The translations under genes were made by a program, and so were the position numbers. A DNA stretch of 64,000 nucleotides. Source: Dictyobacter vulcani (GTDB lineage Bacteria > Chloroflexota > Ktedonobacteria > Ktedonobacterales > Ktedonobacteraceae). The stretch is from positions 310,001 through 374,000 of the forward strand of contig NZ_BKZW01000002.1 of NCBI RefSeq assembly GCF_008974265.1. The letters run 5' to 3'. Positions 38,241 through 48,317 of the stretch are shown here, piece by piece. Position 1 is the stretch's first letter, and every line of letters begins with the position of its first letter. Below the pieces are notes generated by a model. That model searched no databases. It saw only the letters and a program-made list of their open reading frames with translations, and was not told the origin of the DNA.

Positions 38241-39950
38241 ATGGATGAGTTACTACCTCAGTGGACTGTACCATCCTTTCAGTCGATTGCCGGACGTTAT
38301 CCTCTTGGATTGGAAGCGGTTTCACTCAATATCCTTGCAACTAAATTGGCACCTGGACTTCCTGTGCTTTCGCGCCATCCACGATATTGGAGTATCTATA
38401 CCTACCTCATTAAGCGTTTTCAAGACACCCAAAAACCTACAAAGACAACGAAGAATCCTGTGCTGGGGAGATATTTGAAGTCACGTGAGATTGTTTTTGC
38501 TAGTGCCGCGCTTCTTCATCATCTACCCGAATTCCTACGCAATGTTGTTGGATCTGATACACTAGGTCCCTGGCTTAGACGGAACCAATCTACTACAACC
38601 TCCCTTCCAGTTAGCCTTGAGGGCGAATTGGGAAGTTATTTGCAACAATCAATGGGTGGATACGGACAAATTTACCGCGGCGCTATGGCTGATCTAGAAC
38701 TCGTTTTGCATCCAGAAAACATTCGAGAGGATATTTATTTTGACATTGCCTGGGGCGAATTGGGAACAGTCGTGGCCAATACTTTTGCCTCTGCAATTGC
38801 AGAAACAAGGTATGTCAAAGAATTTATTGATAAGGATATTGATGAGATCCCGTTGAATGTTGTCAGGGAGCTTGGCGAAGTAAGTTGTTTCTGCCTGTTG
38901 CGTCATCATGAGCCTGAACGTCGGTTGCTTACCGATGTTTTACTGGGTAAGGCACAGGCAACTTTTCATAAAGAGCCGCAAGCGATTGATAAAGAATATC
39001 TTCTCTATCGAAGGAGGCAACGCGCTGAAACTGTCCGTATGTTTTTGGATCTGGCTGATCAGACGCAGAATATAGCTTTATCGCAAGAAGATATATTCCG
39101 AAACCTTCTTTACTATGGGCATAGTGAGAATGGAGCAGCATGGTATCCTGAGCGGCAACGGATACAAGGGACCTGGCGTCAATGGTGGCTTATTCAACTG
39201 AGGGAGTGGGTTGTAGGTGCGCTGAATGGTATCTTTCGTGATTTTGTGTCATGGGGCAATAGTCGAGGTGGCCTCTTTACTCCATTGCCTATTCGAGAAT
39301 ATGTTCAATATATTTCTACACTTTCTCTGACTCTGCCGTCCATTGGCGAAAAAACGCTGCAAGATCTATCACTTGGTCAATTGTCGACTATGATAGATGA
39401 CAATATTAGTTCTGGTGCGTGGCCACTTAGGGCTCAAAAGGGCGAAATAGAAAAAATATCGGAGCGAAGTCGTTTGCGTCAAAATAATCCAGCGATGACT
39501 TTTCTTACCTTGCTTGTTTCGCAACGAAGATATGCTCGCATTCAACAGCAACAAGGTTTCTTGGTTGAAGAAGTGGCACTTTTACGAGAAGGTAATAGAG
39601 ATCGTTTATCGACGAATTATATTTTTGATTGGTTGGCAGATCAGATTGCCCATGACATGCCTGCTTCTCAAACTTTTGAGCAACTGATGCAAGAAATGAT
39701 TGTCTCTCAACACATACGTGTTGCCTTGAGTAAACTAAATAGCAATGCTGATACATTCCGTTTTCACGAAGAGGAAGATGGAGTACGCTTTACTCCATAC
39801 TCGAATGTAGATATAAGCTCGATTTCAGTTCGCTTTGAGGCTATCAGCGAAGCACTATACGGTCTCGATTTGATCAGCGCGAGTTTGACAAAGCCGTCGC
39901 ATGGACCAACTACCTATGGATGGGAGATTCTTAATGCAGAGCCTTTCTGA
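38241..39950 (+). CDS. Unrecognised 569-residue protein, partner of PLD-like gene
   Basis: ATG 38241 starts MDELLPQWTVPSF. I recognise no domain. The sequence is mostly helical, with aromatic-rich patches (YLQQSMGGYGQIYRG, RQWWLIQLREW) and no membrane segment or signal peptide. The stop overlaps the start of the PLD-like gene (ATG at 39934 lies inside the final codons), so the two are translationally coupled and likely form a complex. By position it may be a sensor or adaptor of a two- or three-component system. Confidence 0.82.
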   Translation: MDELLPQWTVPSFQSIAGRYPLGLEAVSLNILATKLAPGLPVLSRHPRYWSIYTYLIKRFQDTQKPTKTTKNPVLGRYLKSREIVFASAALLHHLPEFLRNVVGSDTLGPWLRRNQSTTTSLPVSLEGELGSYLQQSMGGYGQIYRGAMADLELVLHPENIREDIYFDIAWGELGTVVANTFASAIAETRYVKEFIDKDIDEIPLNVVRELGEVSCFCLLRHHEPERRLLTDVLLGKAQATFHKEPQAIDKEYLLYRRRQRAETVRMFLDLADQTQNIALSQEDIFRNLLYYGHSENGAAWYPERQRIQGTWRQWWLIQLREWVVGALNGIFRDFVSWGNSRGGLFTPLPIREYVQYISTLSLTLPSIGEKTLQDLSLGQLSTMIDDNISSGAWPLRAQKGEIEKISERSRLRQNNPAMTFLTLLVSQRRYARIQQQQGFLVEEVALLREGNRDRLSTNYIFDWLADQIAHDMPASQTFEQLMQEMIVSQHIRVALSKLNSNADTFRFHEEEDGVRFTPYSNVDISSISVRFEAISEALYGLDLISASLTKPSHGPTTYGWEILNAEPF

Positions 39951-42609
39951 AATCGCCGAACCGCGATCACCTCTTAATCTCAAATTACTGTTTGAACAAG
40001 GTCGATGGCAACATATTATTTTTCTTACATATTCTTTCGATCTTCCATTCTTTGAAACATATCTTTTACCTATTCTTATCCAGCGTGGTACCCGCTCAGT
40101 GACTGTTGTTGCCGATGCCAATTGGATTGCGAAACGCTTGCCTATCTGGTTTGAGCGTGAACAAATTCGTGATGCAGGAAAACAATATACCCTTTGCGGT
40201 GTGAATATACCTGGGGCTTTTCACGCCAAAGTAATATTAGCGGCAAATCAGACAAGCGGAATGGCTCTCGTGGGAAGTGGAAACCTTAGTACCTTTAGTA
40301 TGACCACAGGCGGAGAACTCTTTACGAAAGTGGAGTGGAAAGAGAGACTGGTCCCGTCGTTAGCTCGTGAAATCTGGGCATTCTATGATGCGTTATCCCG
40401 AACGGTCGCTATCAATGAGCGTTTTCCCTGGCATGTGCAGGAAATGTCTAAGCTAGCACCTGGCTTACTTGCGAATAGCCATGAACCGTGCCTGTGCCAT
40501 AATTTGCACGAGCCATTATTAGATCAGCTTGTTCGTGCTGTATCCACGCATGAAGTTATCGGACTTTTTGCGTGGGCTCCGTTTGCTGATCGACAACTGA
40601 AGGCCCTGAAGGCCTTAGTGGAGAAATTACGTCCCCAAAAAGTTACCCTCGCCATGCAATCAGAGATAACCAATATTGATGGACAATTGTTAGCTGTATT
40701 CGTGAACTCTACTCCGAATATTCAGTGGGATTTTGTTGAGCTGCAGCAAGGCACAAAAAAGCAAATGATTCATGCAAAAGGTATTTTGCTGACCTTAGAT
40801 ACCGGTGAGGATATCCTCTGTACTGGTTCACCAAATTTATCTGCACCTGCACTGTTAAGTACCATTAAACAAGCAAATCTGGAAACCGCGATATTGCTTA
40901 AGGGACAACGACTGAAAAATATTCTTTTCCATGAAGATAGCGTTGTGAGTCTAAAGCCATTTGAGAATTGGCAGTCATTACAGTGGCGTGAGAATGGTCC
41001 TGGACCAGCGGGGGAGAAGAAAAGAGAGGAACCTCTCTTGTTAGGAGCTTCAATAGAAGCCTCTACATTGACTCTTAACCTGCGTGATACATGCCCACCA
41101 GACGCGCTTGCGTACTTTGATTACTCCGATAAAGGTTACCAGATTGTCTGTAAGAGCGAATCCTATACTATTCCGCTACATAACGGCTTCTTTCCTCGCA
41201 TTGTGCAGCTACGCTGGCTTAATGATCAAGCCAGCAATGAAGTAATCATTATGTATATGAAGGAGCTACGCGAGCTCTCTCAAGAGAAAGTGCATACGCC
41301 ATCGCCGTCTCTCATGAGTCTTATCTATAGTGGCGATAGTGAGCTACTGTCATTTCTTCACCAACTATCCGATATTCTTATTCTTGATCCCTATGATATA
41401 AAACGAAGTGCCCTGGGAGCTGCTCAACCAACTGCTGAGGAGGAGCGGAAGGAAGCCGAACAAAAAGGGGAGCCAATAGATTTTAGTACGATTGACATTC
41501 ATGTTGTACTTCAACGACATCGCTCTTATCTTGATCAAACATCATCGACTGGTATTCGTCAGGCATCCTCCTTCTTCTGGCTAGATGAGATTAATGCCTA
41601 TTTCAAGAAATTGGAAGATCAACAACTCAATCTTGCCGAACGGCCCGAGCTCACTGATAGCGAGGAAGAGGAGCTTTTGGGCATACCTCAATGGAATAAT
41701 GCATTCGAACAACCTCGATCGGTGAGCTCAAAAATACGGATGCTATTACGAAATAGAATACGTCGTTTTATCAATGGCCTGCGTATACCAGAGTTTTACC
41801 AAACAATGCCTCAGGACTGGGTAGTTGCAAACTATATTCGTTTCCTGAACGTGCTCGAATTTTGCTGGAAACGGAAAGAGACTCAGGGTACCATTTTTGT
41901 CCCACATGAATATGGTCAATTATGTTTTGATCTCTTTTCAGCCTTCTGGGGAAATGATGCAGAAGATGGCTATTGGTCATCCTTGCAAGAAGAGAGCGCA
42001 TATGGAGCAGCTACATTCCTACTAGATAATCAAGCTGATGCTCTTACATTAGCGGCTGCTCATCGGATACTGAATGTGTCGGGAGCTATGCAACCTCTGG
42101 CTCCTGTTACGATCGCTCGTCTTTATCAGGCTGGCGATACAGTTGGACTTTTCACTCCAGAGACCATGGAACGAGCACTCATTTATCTAGAGCAGCCAGC
42201 GAGTAACCCGGCTCTTCTATTACAAAAAATCGAGCAGACCCAAAAATATTTTTCATGGGATCGTTATTGTGAAATACTCACAAAGAAATATCAAGTAGTG
42301 AATGTAACAATGAAGGACCAGGGTTTTGAGCAAGGAAAATCTCTTATGATTAAGTCAAGTCAGGATATTGGTGCCCATAGCTATGTCCTGGCTATTTTAG
42401 CTGATTGGATAACAACCTCTAGAACTCAGGGCTCACATAGAAGTATTTTTCAGATGTATTGGAATGACAAGAGTGATTTACTTGTATACAATTTGAACGA
42501 AGCTAAACTTACACATAAGAGCGCAGTCCAAGGAAAAACACAAGTTTTTAAAGGTTGTCAAATTGCCAATCTCTGGTTGTTACAAGCTTTTTCATCCCTC
42601 CTAGAATAG
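39934..42609 (+). CDS. PLD-like two-motif protein
   Basis: The product has about 891 residues. ATG 39934 is preferred because GGGAG lies eight bases upstream; ATG 39901 is also in frame. Two phospholipase-D-like half motifs are visible: FHAKVILAANQTSGMALVGS followed by GNLS near residues 95-120, and IHAKGILLTLDTGEDILCTG followed by SPNLS near 280-305. Each has H-x-K and a downstream G-S-x-N, the pseudodimeric HKD layout. The remaining roughly 580 residues are helical and unrecognised. PLD-fold proteins in defence islands often act as nucleases. Coupling to the upstream gene suggests a dedicated partner. Confidence 0.82.
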   Translation: MQSLSEIAEPRSPLNLKLLFEQGRWQHIIFLTYSFDLPFFETYLLPILIQRGTRSVTVVADANWIAKRLPIWFEREQIRDAGKQYTLCGVNIPGAFHAKVILAANQTSGMALVGSGNLSTFSMTTGGELFTKVEWKERLVPSLAREIWAFYDALSRTVAINERFPWHVQEMSKLAPGLLANSHEPCLCHNLHEPLLDQLVRAVSTHEVIGLFAWAPFADRQLKALKALVEKLRPQKVTLAMQSEITNIDGQLLAVFVNSTPNIQWDFVELQQGTKKQMIHAKGILLTLDTGEDILCTGSPNLSAPALLSTIKQANLETAILLKGQRLKNILFHEDSVVSLKPFENWQSLQWRENGPGPAGEKKREEPLLLGASIEASTLTLNLRDTCPPDALAYFDYSDKGYQIVCKSESYTIPLHNGFFPRIVQLRWLNDQASNEVIIMYMKELRELSQEKVHTPSPSLMSLIYSGDSELLSFLHQLSDILILDPYDIKRSALGAAQPTAEEERKEAEQKGEPIDFSTIDIHVVLQRHRSYLDQTSSTGIRQASSFFWLDEINAYFKKLEDQQLNLAERPELTDSEEEELLGIPQWNNAFEQPRSVSSKIRMLLRNRIRRFINGLRIPEFYQTMPQDWVVANYIRFLNVLEFCWKRKETQGTIFVPHEYGQLCFDLFSAFWGNDAEDGYWSSLQEESAYGAATFLLDNQADALTLAAAHRILNVSGAMQPLAPVTIARLYQAGDTVGLFTPETMERALIYLEQPASNPALLLQKIEQTQKYFSWDRYCEILTKKYQVVNVTMKDQGFEQGKSLMIKSSQDIGAHSYVLAILADWITTSRTQGSHRSIFQMYWNDKSDLLVYNLNEAKLTHKSAVQGKTQVFKGCQIANLWLLQAFSSLLE

Positions 42610-42660
42610 GCAGTGATCACGTGTTTTGCCCAATACTCAGTAAAATGGTTCTACTCCACT

Positions 42661-42864
42661 TTAACCTGCAATGGCATGTGAGGGTAGGGTAAGTTTCTGA
42701 GGAAACTCTTTTTTGTGGTAAGAAGATATACCGTCACTGTACCATTGTCGAATTGCTGCCTCTAATCCAGTTTCTGAGAACCACCCGTCGCGTACAAGGA
42801 GTTCAAAAGGAGCCTGTAGGAAGTCAAGCCTTGATGCTTGCACTAGCTTTTGTGTCAAATTCAT
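42661..42864 (-). CDS. Small hypothetical protein
   Basis: The product has 67 residues, starting MNLTQKLVQASRLDFLQAPF from ATG 42864 with GAGGTGA just upstream. There are no recognisable domains. It is on the same strand as and 48 bases downstream of the membrane protein at 42913, so it could be co-transcribed. Existence is uncertain. Confidence 0.45.
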   Translation of the reverse strand: MNLTQKLVQASRLDFLQAPFELLVRDGWFSETGLEAAIRQWYSDGISSYHKKEFPQKLTLPSHAIAG

Positions 42865-42912
42865 TCACCTCAGCGTAAAAATACATAGGTTATATTGCCT
42901 TCTCTGAGTAAT

Positions 42913-43524
42913 CTATTCTTGCACAATCCCTTTTTTGATATGCTGCTCAATCTGGACCTGTAAACCGTCCAGATCTTCAAGTGCACTGCCCAAGGTGAGT
43001 GATTTACGATGGCTCCGGCCGAGTATAATTTTTCTGCTGTAGCCATCTGAGAATTTGACAACATAGTTCACCTCATTCCATTGTGTTATCTCAACTCCCT
43101 TAGGACGAATTACAAGTAGACCTTTACTGCAGACTAAAACAGAGATAGGAAGTCCACGTTTGTATAACCATTTTAACGCAATAGCATATCCACTGAATGC
43201 AAGACCGGTGAACCAGGGAAGAAAGATGCCAGTTGGTGCATAGTAAACAAAGCTTTCCCAGGGAGGGATAAACCGGTACAAAAAAATAAAGAGTCCGATA
43301 AAACCAACAGCAATACCCAGAATAGCCCCAGCAATACTCATGATGAGCATCCATTGATACATAGATAATGCCCGTTGCTGCATCTTGTAGAGGCGCAAAG
43401 GGAATCCTACTTGAGCATCTTCTGCAAAACGGTACGCTTCTTCTGGAATCTCGGAAATCGCAGTAGATTGAGTGCGTTGTTCCATCCGCAATTTTCTTTT
43501 CACTAAAGCGTTGAAGCCAAACAT
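42913..43524 (-). CDS. DUF6585-like membrane protein
   Basis: The product has 203 residues. It has a cytosolic N-terminus, then two hydrophobic helices (MSIAGAILGIAVGFIGLFIF and IFLPWFTGLAFSGYAIALKW), then a beta-rich PH-like C-terminal domain (GLLVIRPKGVEITQWNEVNY). The layout resembles the DUF6585 family common in Ktedonobacteria. No enzymatic motif is seen. Confidence 0.65.
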   Translation of the reverse strand: MFGFNALVKRKLRMEQRTQSTAISEIPEEAYRFAEDAQVGFPLRLYKMQQRALSMYQWMLIMSIAGAILGIAVGFIGLFIFLYRFIPPWESFVYYAPTGIFLPWFTGLAFSGYAIALKWLYKRGLPISVLVCSKGLLVIRPKGVEITQWNEVNYVVKFSDGYSRKIILGRSHRKSLTLGSALEDLDGLQVQIEQHIKKGIVQE

Positions 43525-43988
43525 GTCGTCCTCATAGTTTCTTTTCGCGTTCTTGTAGTTCTACTGTATTATAACGGGAAATGATTAAGATCATACAAAG
43601 ATGAGAAGAGCTACGCAGCCCCCCGAAGATATCATCGCTGCACAGCAGCGTTTGCGTGAGATAGGCTTGAGTTTATCTGTTCTATCGATAGTATGTGTTT
43701 GTGGCTGTCGCTCTCATTATTTGATGAGATTAGCGCGCATGTACTCCTTTGACGCGACGTGATTGCTCTGCCTTGTTCAGACAGTTCCAATGTTTATTGT
43801 GCATATCTGGAGTTATGAGCTAGAGAGAAAAAAGGATCTCCGATGCTTTTGTATCTTCATCCCACGCGGTGCGAGACCATCACGGCTAGCGGAACGACGC
43901 TCACTCGCTGGGCGCTTATTACCAATTCGGCGACCATTCTGGCTCAGGTTTCTATGGCCCCGGCAATCTTCTTTGAACACCGGTATGA
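43525..43988. other. Gap with a possible 54-codon frame
   Basis: A plus-strand frame from ATG 43601 to TGA 43762 (MRRATQPPEDIIAAQQRLRE at its start) is coding-like in its first half but loses character afterwards; it may be a relic. No other support is seen. The rest appears non-coding. Confidence 0.3.
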
Positions 43989-44954
43989 TCATTGAATGAT
44001 CATGGAGAGGTAATGACGAACCCACGTTGTCCTTGTATGGTCCGCTTGCCAGGCTTTTAAAGGCAACCAGAGGTATCTCAGCCCGACAAAGCGTGCCGCG
44101 ATGCGATAGCGTACTGCAAAATCTTCAGGTAGAATGCGTATTTCTGCTTCCTCTAGGGCTTGCCGATAATATTCTGCTTGCTCCAGAGCCGGAAAGAGAT
44201 GAGGAAGGTCCAGATAGAACGATCCGTAACGGGGGAGTTCCCAGTCGATAAAGTATGGAGCGTTTTCGTACACTATGACATTGCTGGGATTTAAATCAGC
44301 GTGGACCAACGTCAGCGTATTGTCTTCTTGATAGAGGGTGTCCATCTCGTCGGCAATAGTCGCTGCTGCGGCCTCAACCTGAGGAATTTCCGCACCAAAA
44401 AGCTGGATAAATGCGGGGTCATGAACGACACGCTCCCAGGCTGGTCGCCAGAAGCGTTGTTGAATGTAGGTTGTCACATACGAGCGATCCGCACGCGGTA
44501 ACCAGGAGAATGCACCTCGTTGACTACGATTGGTTGCATGGATGGTAGCTAATCCCTGTGCTTTCTGCATCAGCAGGTTTGAAGGAGAGGCATGCTCGGA
44601 TGCCGATTTTGGCTGTGGGCTGATATCTTGTAGGCATAGCAGAGCTGGCCCATCTGTTGTGAGATCAAGGGTGTGGCTGAATGGGATCGCTTGCTGTGCT
44701 TGCTCGTTCAAGATTGTGAGGATGCGTCGTTCAAGAAGCCCCGCCTCCTTTGTTACCAATGAAGCCTGTTTCGGGCCTTGTGGAGTCTTGAGTGTGAAGT
44801 GATGTCGCTGGATTCTGGTACCTGAGAGCCCCGGAGTGATTGGCGATGAGGTAATCTGCTCAATCTGCGCTTCTGCTGAAATATAACGAGTAATGGTTGT
44901 TTGGAGCAGATGGGTTAGGACATCATGAGGCGAAACATTTGTTGTATTATCCAT
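43989..44954 (-). CDS. Aminoglycoside phosphotransferase-fold kinase
   Basis: The product has 321 residues. The APH/choline kinase fold is shown by LTLVHADLNPSNVIVYENAP near residue 215 (catalytic loop H-x-D-L-x-x-x-N) and YFIDWELPRYGSFYLDLPHL (metal-binding D with downstream motif). The N-lobe glycine region is weak (GLSGTRIQRHHF). The substrate cannot be inferred; it may be a small-molecule kinase rather than a resistance enzyme. It appears monocistronic. Confidence 0.85.
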   Translation of the reverse strand: MDNTTNVSPHDVLTHLLQTTITRYISAEAQIEQITSSPITPGLSGTRIQRHHFTLKTPQGPKQASLVTKEAGLLERRILTILNEQAQQAIPFSHTLDLTTDGPALLCLQDISPQPKSASEHASPSNLLMQKAQGLATIHATNRSQRGAFSWLPRADRSYVTTYIQQRFWRPAWERVVHDPAFIQLFGAEIPQVEAAAATIADEMDTLYQEDNTLTLVHADLNPSNVIVYENAPYFIDWELPRYGSFYLDLPHLFPALEQAEYYRQALEEAEIRILPEDFAVRYRIAARFVGLRYLWLPLKAWQADHTRTTWVRHYLSMIIQ

Positions 44955-45028
44955 GAGCCTTTTTTCTTATTGCTGGGTGTCGCACTTCATATTACAATCT
45001 GTCATGATAAAAACCTTGTCTATTTAGA

Positions 45029-45619
45029 TTACATTTTTGAACGGAGCTCCAGGCCATCTTTTGTATCAACACAGTCGCCAGATTCTACCTGATCTGCTAG
45101 GGTAGAGAGCAAGTACTGAAAACTGGGAAAAAGCGTTCGCGATGGGCCGCAATCATGATCCCAATCGATGATCTGACCGCTAGTACCACCCACATCAGGC
45201 GCCATGTCCAGGCAGCAATAATTGCCAGCTCGATCCATAGCAAAGGGGATCCATCGCGGATGCCACCAGACAGGTTGAATCGGGCCTGTTTCCCAATCTT
45301 TACAAAGAGCATCAAAGAAATAATAGGGTTTGCATCCTTCAAATACACCATTTTCCCATAATTGTTTCATTTCCATCCATACTTTCACTACTTTTTGCAG
45401 TGGAAGAAGTTGCATGTGCGAGACAAGATCCAGCCAAAATTGGCCGTTGTGTATACGATAGAAGGCTTTAAAATCGGCAGGTAACGTCATACCCAGGATT
45501 TCTTCCGCCAGTTGTACATCCCTGTCAGAAGTTCCAGGGGCGAGATTGGGCCATGTATAGGGCGCATGATGTTGCATCCAGGTCTCAATGCGACACCAAC
45601 TGTGTTGAATTGCGTCCAT
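45029..45619 (-). CDS. SMI1/KNR4 (SUKH) family protein
   Basis: The product has 196 residues. The pattern LAPGTSDRDVQLAEEILGMT, LPADFKAFYRIHNGQ and the C-terminal WIPFAMDRAGNYCCLDMAPD, GQIIDWDHDCG is the SMI1/KNR4 fold used by many toxin immunity proteins. No polymorphic toxin gene lies beside it, so its partner is unknown. It may be an orphan immunity gene or regulatory protein. Confidence 0.9.
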   Translation of the reverse strand: MDAIQHSWCRIETWMQHHAPYTWPNLAPGTSDRDVQLAEEILGMTLPADFKAFYRIHNGQFWLDLVSHMQLLPLQKVVKVWMEMKQLWENGVFEGCKPYYFFDALCKDWETGPIQPVWWHPRWIPFAMDRAGNYCCLDMAPDVGGTSGQIIDWDHDCGPSRTLFPSFQYLLSTLADQVESGDCVDTKDGLELRSKM

Positions 45620-45913
45620 TCGTTCTCCTCTTCAACATTTTTCTCGGCCAAATTTTTTTCGATGCCTTTGCTATCCCGACAAGCCATCCTATCTGGTTCA
45701 CCAGATAAAAGAGCCATTGAAGTCGGGGAGGGCGGGGATCACCGCCTCTATGAGGTAATTCTCTCTGTGAAGAGTGTTTCTGGAAATTCCTTTTTTATGT
45801 GTACTATTTGCAAATAGAATTGTATATTATCAAATGTATCTATGTAATACGTCATAAAGAGGATTTGTTGGCGTTTATAACGCTCTACAAAATATATGAT
45901 ATAGGGAAGGCAT

Positions 45914-47095
45914 ATGACGTTTCAAAAAGATAGGCAACCTACTATTTTTAATACCTTATGGTTACAACAACATCCCAAGACCATTCCTCCTCAGCTACAG
46001 ATGTTGCGCGAGGATTTTGTGCAACGTTTCCCCAGCGAGAGCTTGAAAAACATCACGCTCGATCAGTACGTCATGGGGAAACCCGATAGTTTCTGCTATT
46101 GGTTAGAATTCAAGACCAAAGCATTAGGAAGTATCAGTGGTGGTACCTCTGCGAAGTTTGGTGTCTGGTGGAGTAAAAGTGAGAATCGTTGGCGTTGGAA
46201 TAGTTCGTATGGGGATGAAGAGATTGCTTTGGCGTCTATGAAAGCGGGCATACTTGCACTGATAAATGCAACGAATGCTCAACAGTTCGAAGCCCTCGAT
46301 GCTATTGGTAACAAAATTCTTGGGGGTCGGCGCTATTCGTTGCGAGCAAAACCACTCTATCTTTACTTCCCAGAATATTTTCTGCCTATTGCAAATCCTG
46401 AGCATCTGAGATATTTCTTACGTCAGTTTGGCGAAAAACCTAAAGGTGATCTCATGGCCCTGAACCGTCAATTACTGACATTTTTGCGGTTGCATGCTCA
46501 GTTCGAGGGTTTCGATACGTTTCAGATGATGGTGTACCTGTATGAAAACCATCCACCTAAAAAAGAAATTGTATCTCATCAGGAGATACAATACCCTGAT
46601 ATCTCTCCGGAAGAACAGCCTGATCTCACTGAACCTCCTGGCAGTAATCGCACGAAGGTTTTTATTAGTTATAGCCACGAAAACAGGGATGACCTGGAGC
46701 GCCTGCGTATTCACTTGAAAGCTGCCCAGTTACATAAATGGGTAGAGGTAGAGTGGTGGGATGATACGCAGATTAACCCCGGGCAAGATTGGTATGATGC
46801 CATCAAAAAAGCGATCGTCACTACTCGGGTTGCTGTGTTGCTTATCAGTGTCGATTACCTGGCTTCAGATTTTATCTTAGACAATGAACTTTCTCCGCTG
46901 TTGGCAGCTTCAGAGGAAGAAGGTGTGACGATCCTTCCCGTTATTCTTGGTCCGTGTCTGTTCCGACTCACAAATCTGGCACGTTTTCAGGCCGTGAATA
47001 ACCCATCTAACCCATTGAGTAAGGTGAATAAACACGAGAAAGATGAAGTCTGGACGAGAGTGATTGAAACGATTGTAAATTCGGACAATTCCTGA
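45914..47095 (+). CDS. McrB-N-like domain fused to TIR domain
   Basis: The product has 393 residues; ATG 45914 follows AGGGAAGG. Residues about 1-210 resemble the N-terminal domain often placed ahead of McrB-type restriction AAA proteins (LDQYVMGKPDSFCYWLEFKT, LGSISGGTSAKFGVWW, then PLYLYFPEYFLPI). Residues about 245-390 form a TIR domain (TKVFISYSHENRDDLERL, LLISVDYLASDFILDNELSP with a candidate catalytic Glu). The McrB ATPase is absent. The architecture suggests sensing by the N-domain and NAD-directed effector output by TIR. The upstream 150 bases look like an independent promoter region. Confidence 0.75.
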   Translation: MTFQKDRQPTIFNTLWLQQHPKTIPPQLQMLREDFVQRFPSESLKNITLDQYVMGKPDSFCYWLEFKTKALGSISGGTSAKFGVWWSKSENRWRWNSSYGDEEIALASMKAGILALINATNAQQFEALDAIGNKILGGRRYSLRAKPLYLYFPEYFLPIANPEHLRYFLRQFGEKPKGDLMALNRQLLTFLRLHAQFEGFDTFQMMVYLYENHPPKKEIVSHQEIQYPDISPEEQPDLTEPPGSNRTKVFISYSHENRDDLERLRIHLKAAQLHKWVEVEWWDDTQINPGQDWYDAIKKAIVTTRVAVLLISVDYLASDFILDNELSPLLAASEEEGVTILPVILGPCLFRLTNLARFQAVNNPSNPLSKVNKHEKDEVWTRVIETIVNSDNS

Positions 47096-47208
47096 AGGTT
47101 TTTGCGAAGCTGTTCACGACGTGATATGTGAAGGGGAAATTCATTATCTGTGGTCAATTGGCAAATGAAATGAATGTGTGATGCATTTTTGTAAGTCAGG
47201 AGTGATGT

Positions 47209-48296
47209 ATGCCATATAGGAATTATACGTATCGGGTGGTGGATGGGGAGCGGATTCGGGGAGTTGGCGCTATGTCTTTATCAGGAATAGTACGTATTTT
47301 TTGAGGGATCTCAAGGTGTATGCTGATGGGATGATTGATTGCCGGGGGCAGGTGGATCTGGAAACGTTTCGTCAGCGGGTATGGGTGGCGACGACAATTC
47401 CACAGGGCGCGTGGGGCAGTGCTCATGAGCTGGCGAGGTGGAAATTTGATGAGCCGTGGATGATGATGACGCCTGAGGGTTTGATTGCGGAAGTTGCGGA
47501 TGAGATTGAGTATCTGGCGGGGCGGCCAACGCTAGAAGAGCGGTGCCTGGTGGCGCTTGATCGCTATGTAGAGGTACAGGATGCTGAGCAGCTGGCGGCG
47601 TTGCGGGAGGCGTATCTGGCCGTGCCAGAGCATCAGCGTCGCTTTCTGCTCCATGATCAGGATGTGAAGGACTGGCCTCTGCTTACGATACTGATTCCAA
47701 TCGGTGAGCCGATGACGGTGAAGCCGGATGGGACGCCTGAAGATGCGGTGGAGCAGGCGGACCATGAGGCGGCGCTGGAGTACTTTCGCAGTCGGAAGTT
47801 AGAAGATCAACGCTTCCAGGCTGCTTCATCGCGTTGGGAAGATGCTCCAGTGACAGCCAGCCCTTCGGTCGTACGTTTTCAAGCACCGGCTCGCGGAGCA
47901 CTCTATCTGGCCAATGACTATCCCGTTCCGATCACGGTCGATGGACACATGTATGCGATGGTGGAGCATGCTTATTGGGCGTTGGCGACGACTGATGCCG
48001 ATGCGCGAGAGAGGATTATGGATGCCTCGACGGCGGGAGAAGCACAAAATATAGGGCAGCAGGCGCCGCTACGAGCCGATTGGAATATAGTGCGTCTGGC
48101 GGTGATGACGCGCCTGGTGCGAGCGAAGTTTCAGCAGCATCCTGACCTGGCTGAGAGGTTGATGGCTACGGGGGATGGCCGCCTCCTGAATGGTCAGGAC
48201 CGCAGTCGCTATTGGGGCGCACTGGACCAGGGACGCAACTGGCTGGGTCGCATTCTTGAATTGGTGCGGGCCGAACTCGTGGAGAGTGCTCATTAA
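47209..48296 (+). pseudogene. NADAR-domain protein with N-terminal frameshift
   Basis: The C-terminal about 150 residues form a NADAR/YbiA-like domain (GALYLANDYPVPITVDGHMY, AMVEHAYWALATTD, DGRLLNGQDRSRYWGALDQG), a family that handles ADP-ribose derivatives and is found with NAD-directed conflict systems. The open frame begins at a TTG (47301), but the same frame is coding-like upstream (SGSWRYVFIRNSTYF). The good start ATG 47209 (MPYRNYTYRVVDGER) lies in another frame. A one-base change in the G-rich stretch near 47240-47265 would join them. It is either an indel or a sequencing error. Confidence 0.75.
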
Positions 48297-48317
48297 TAGA
48301 GAGTGGGAAATTATCTG

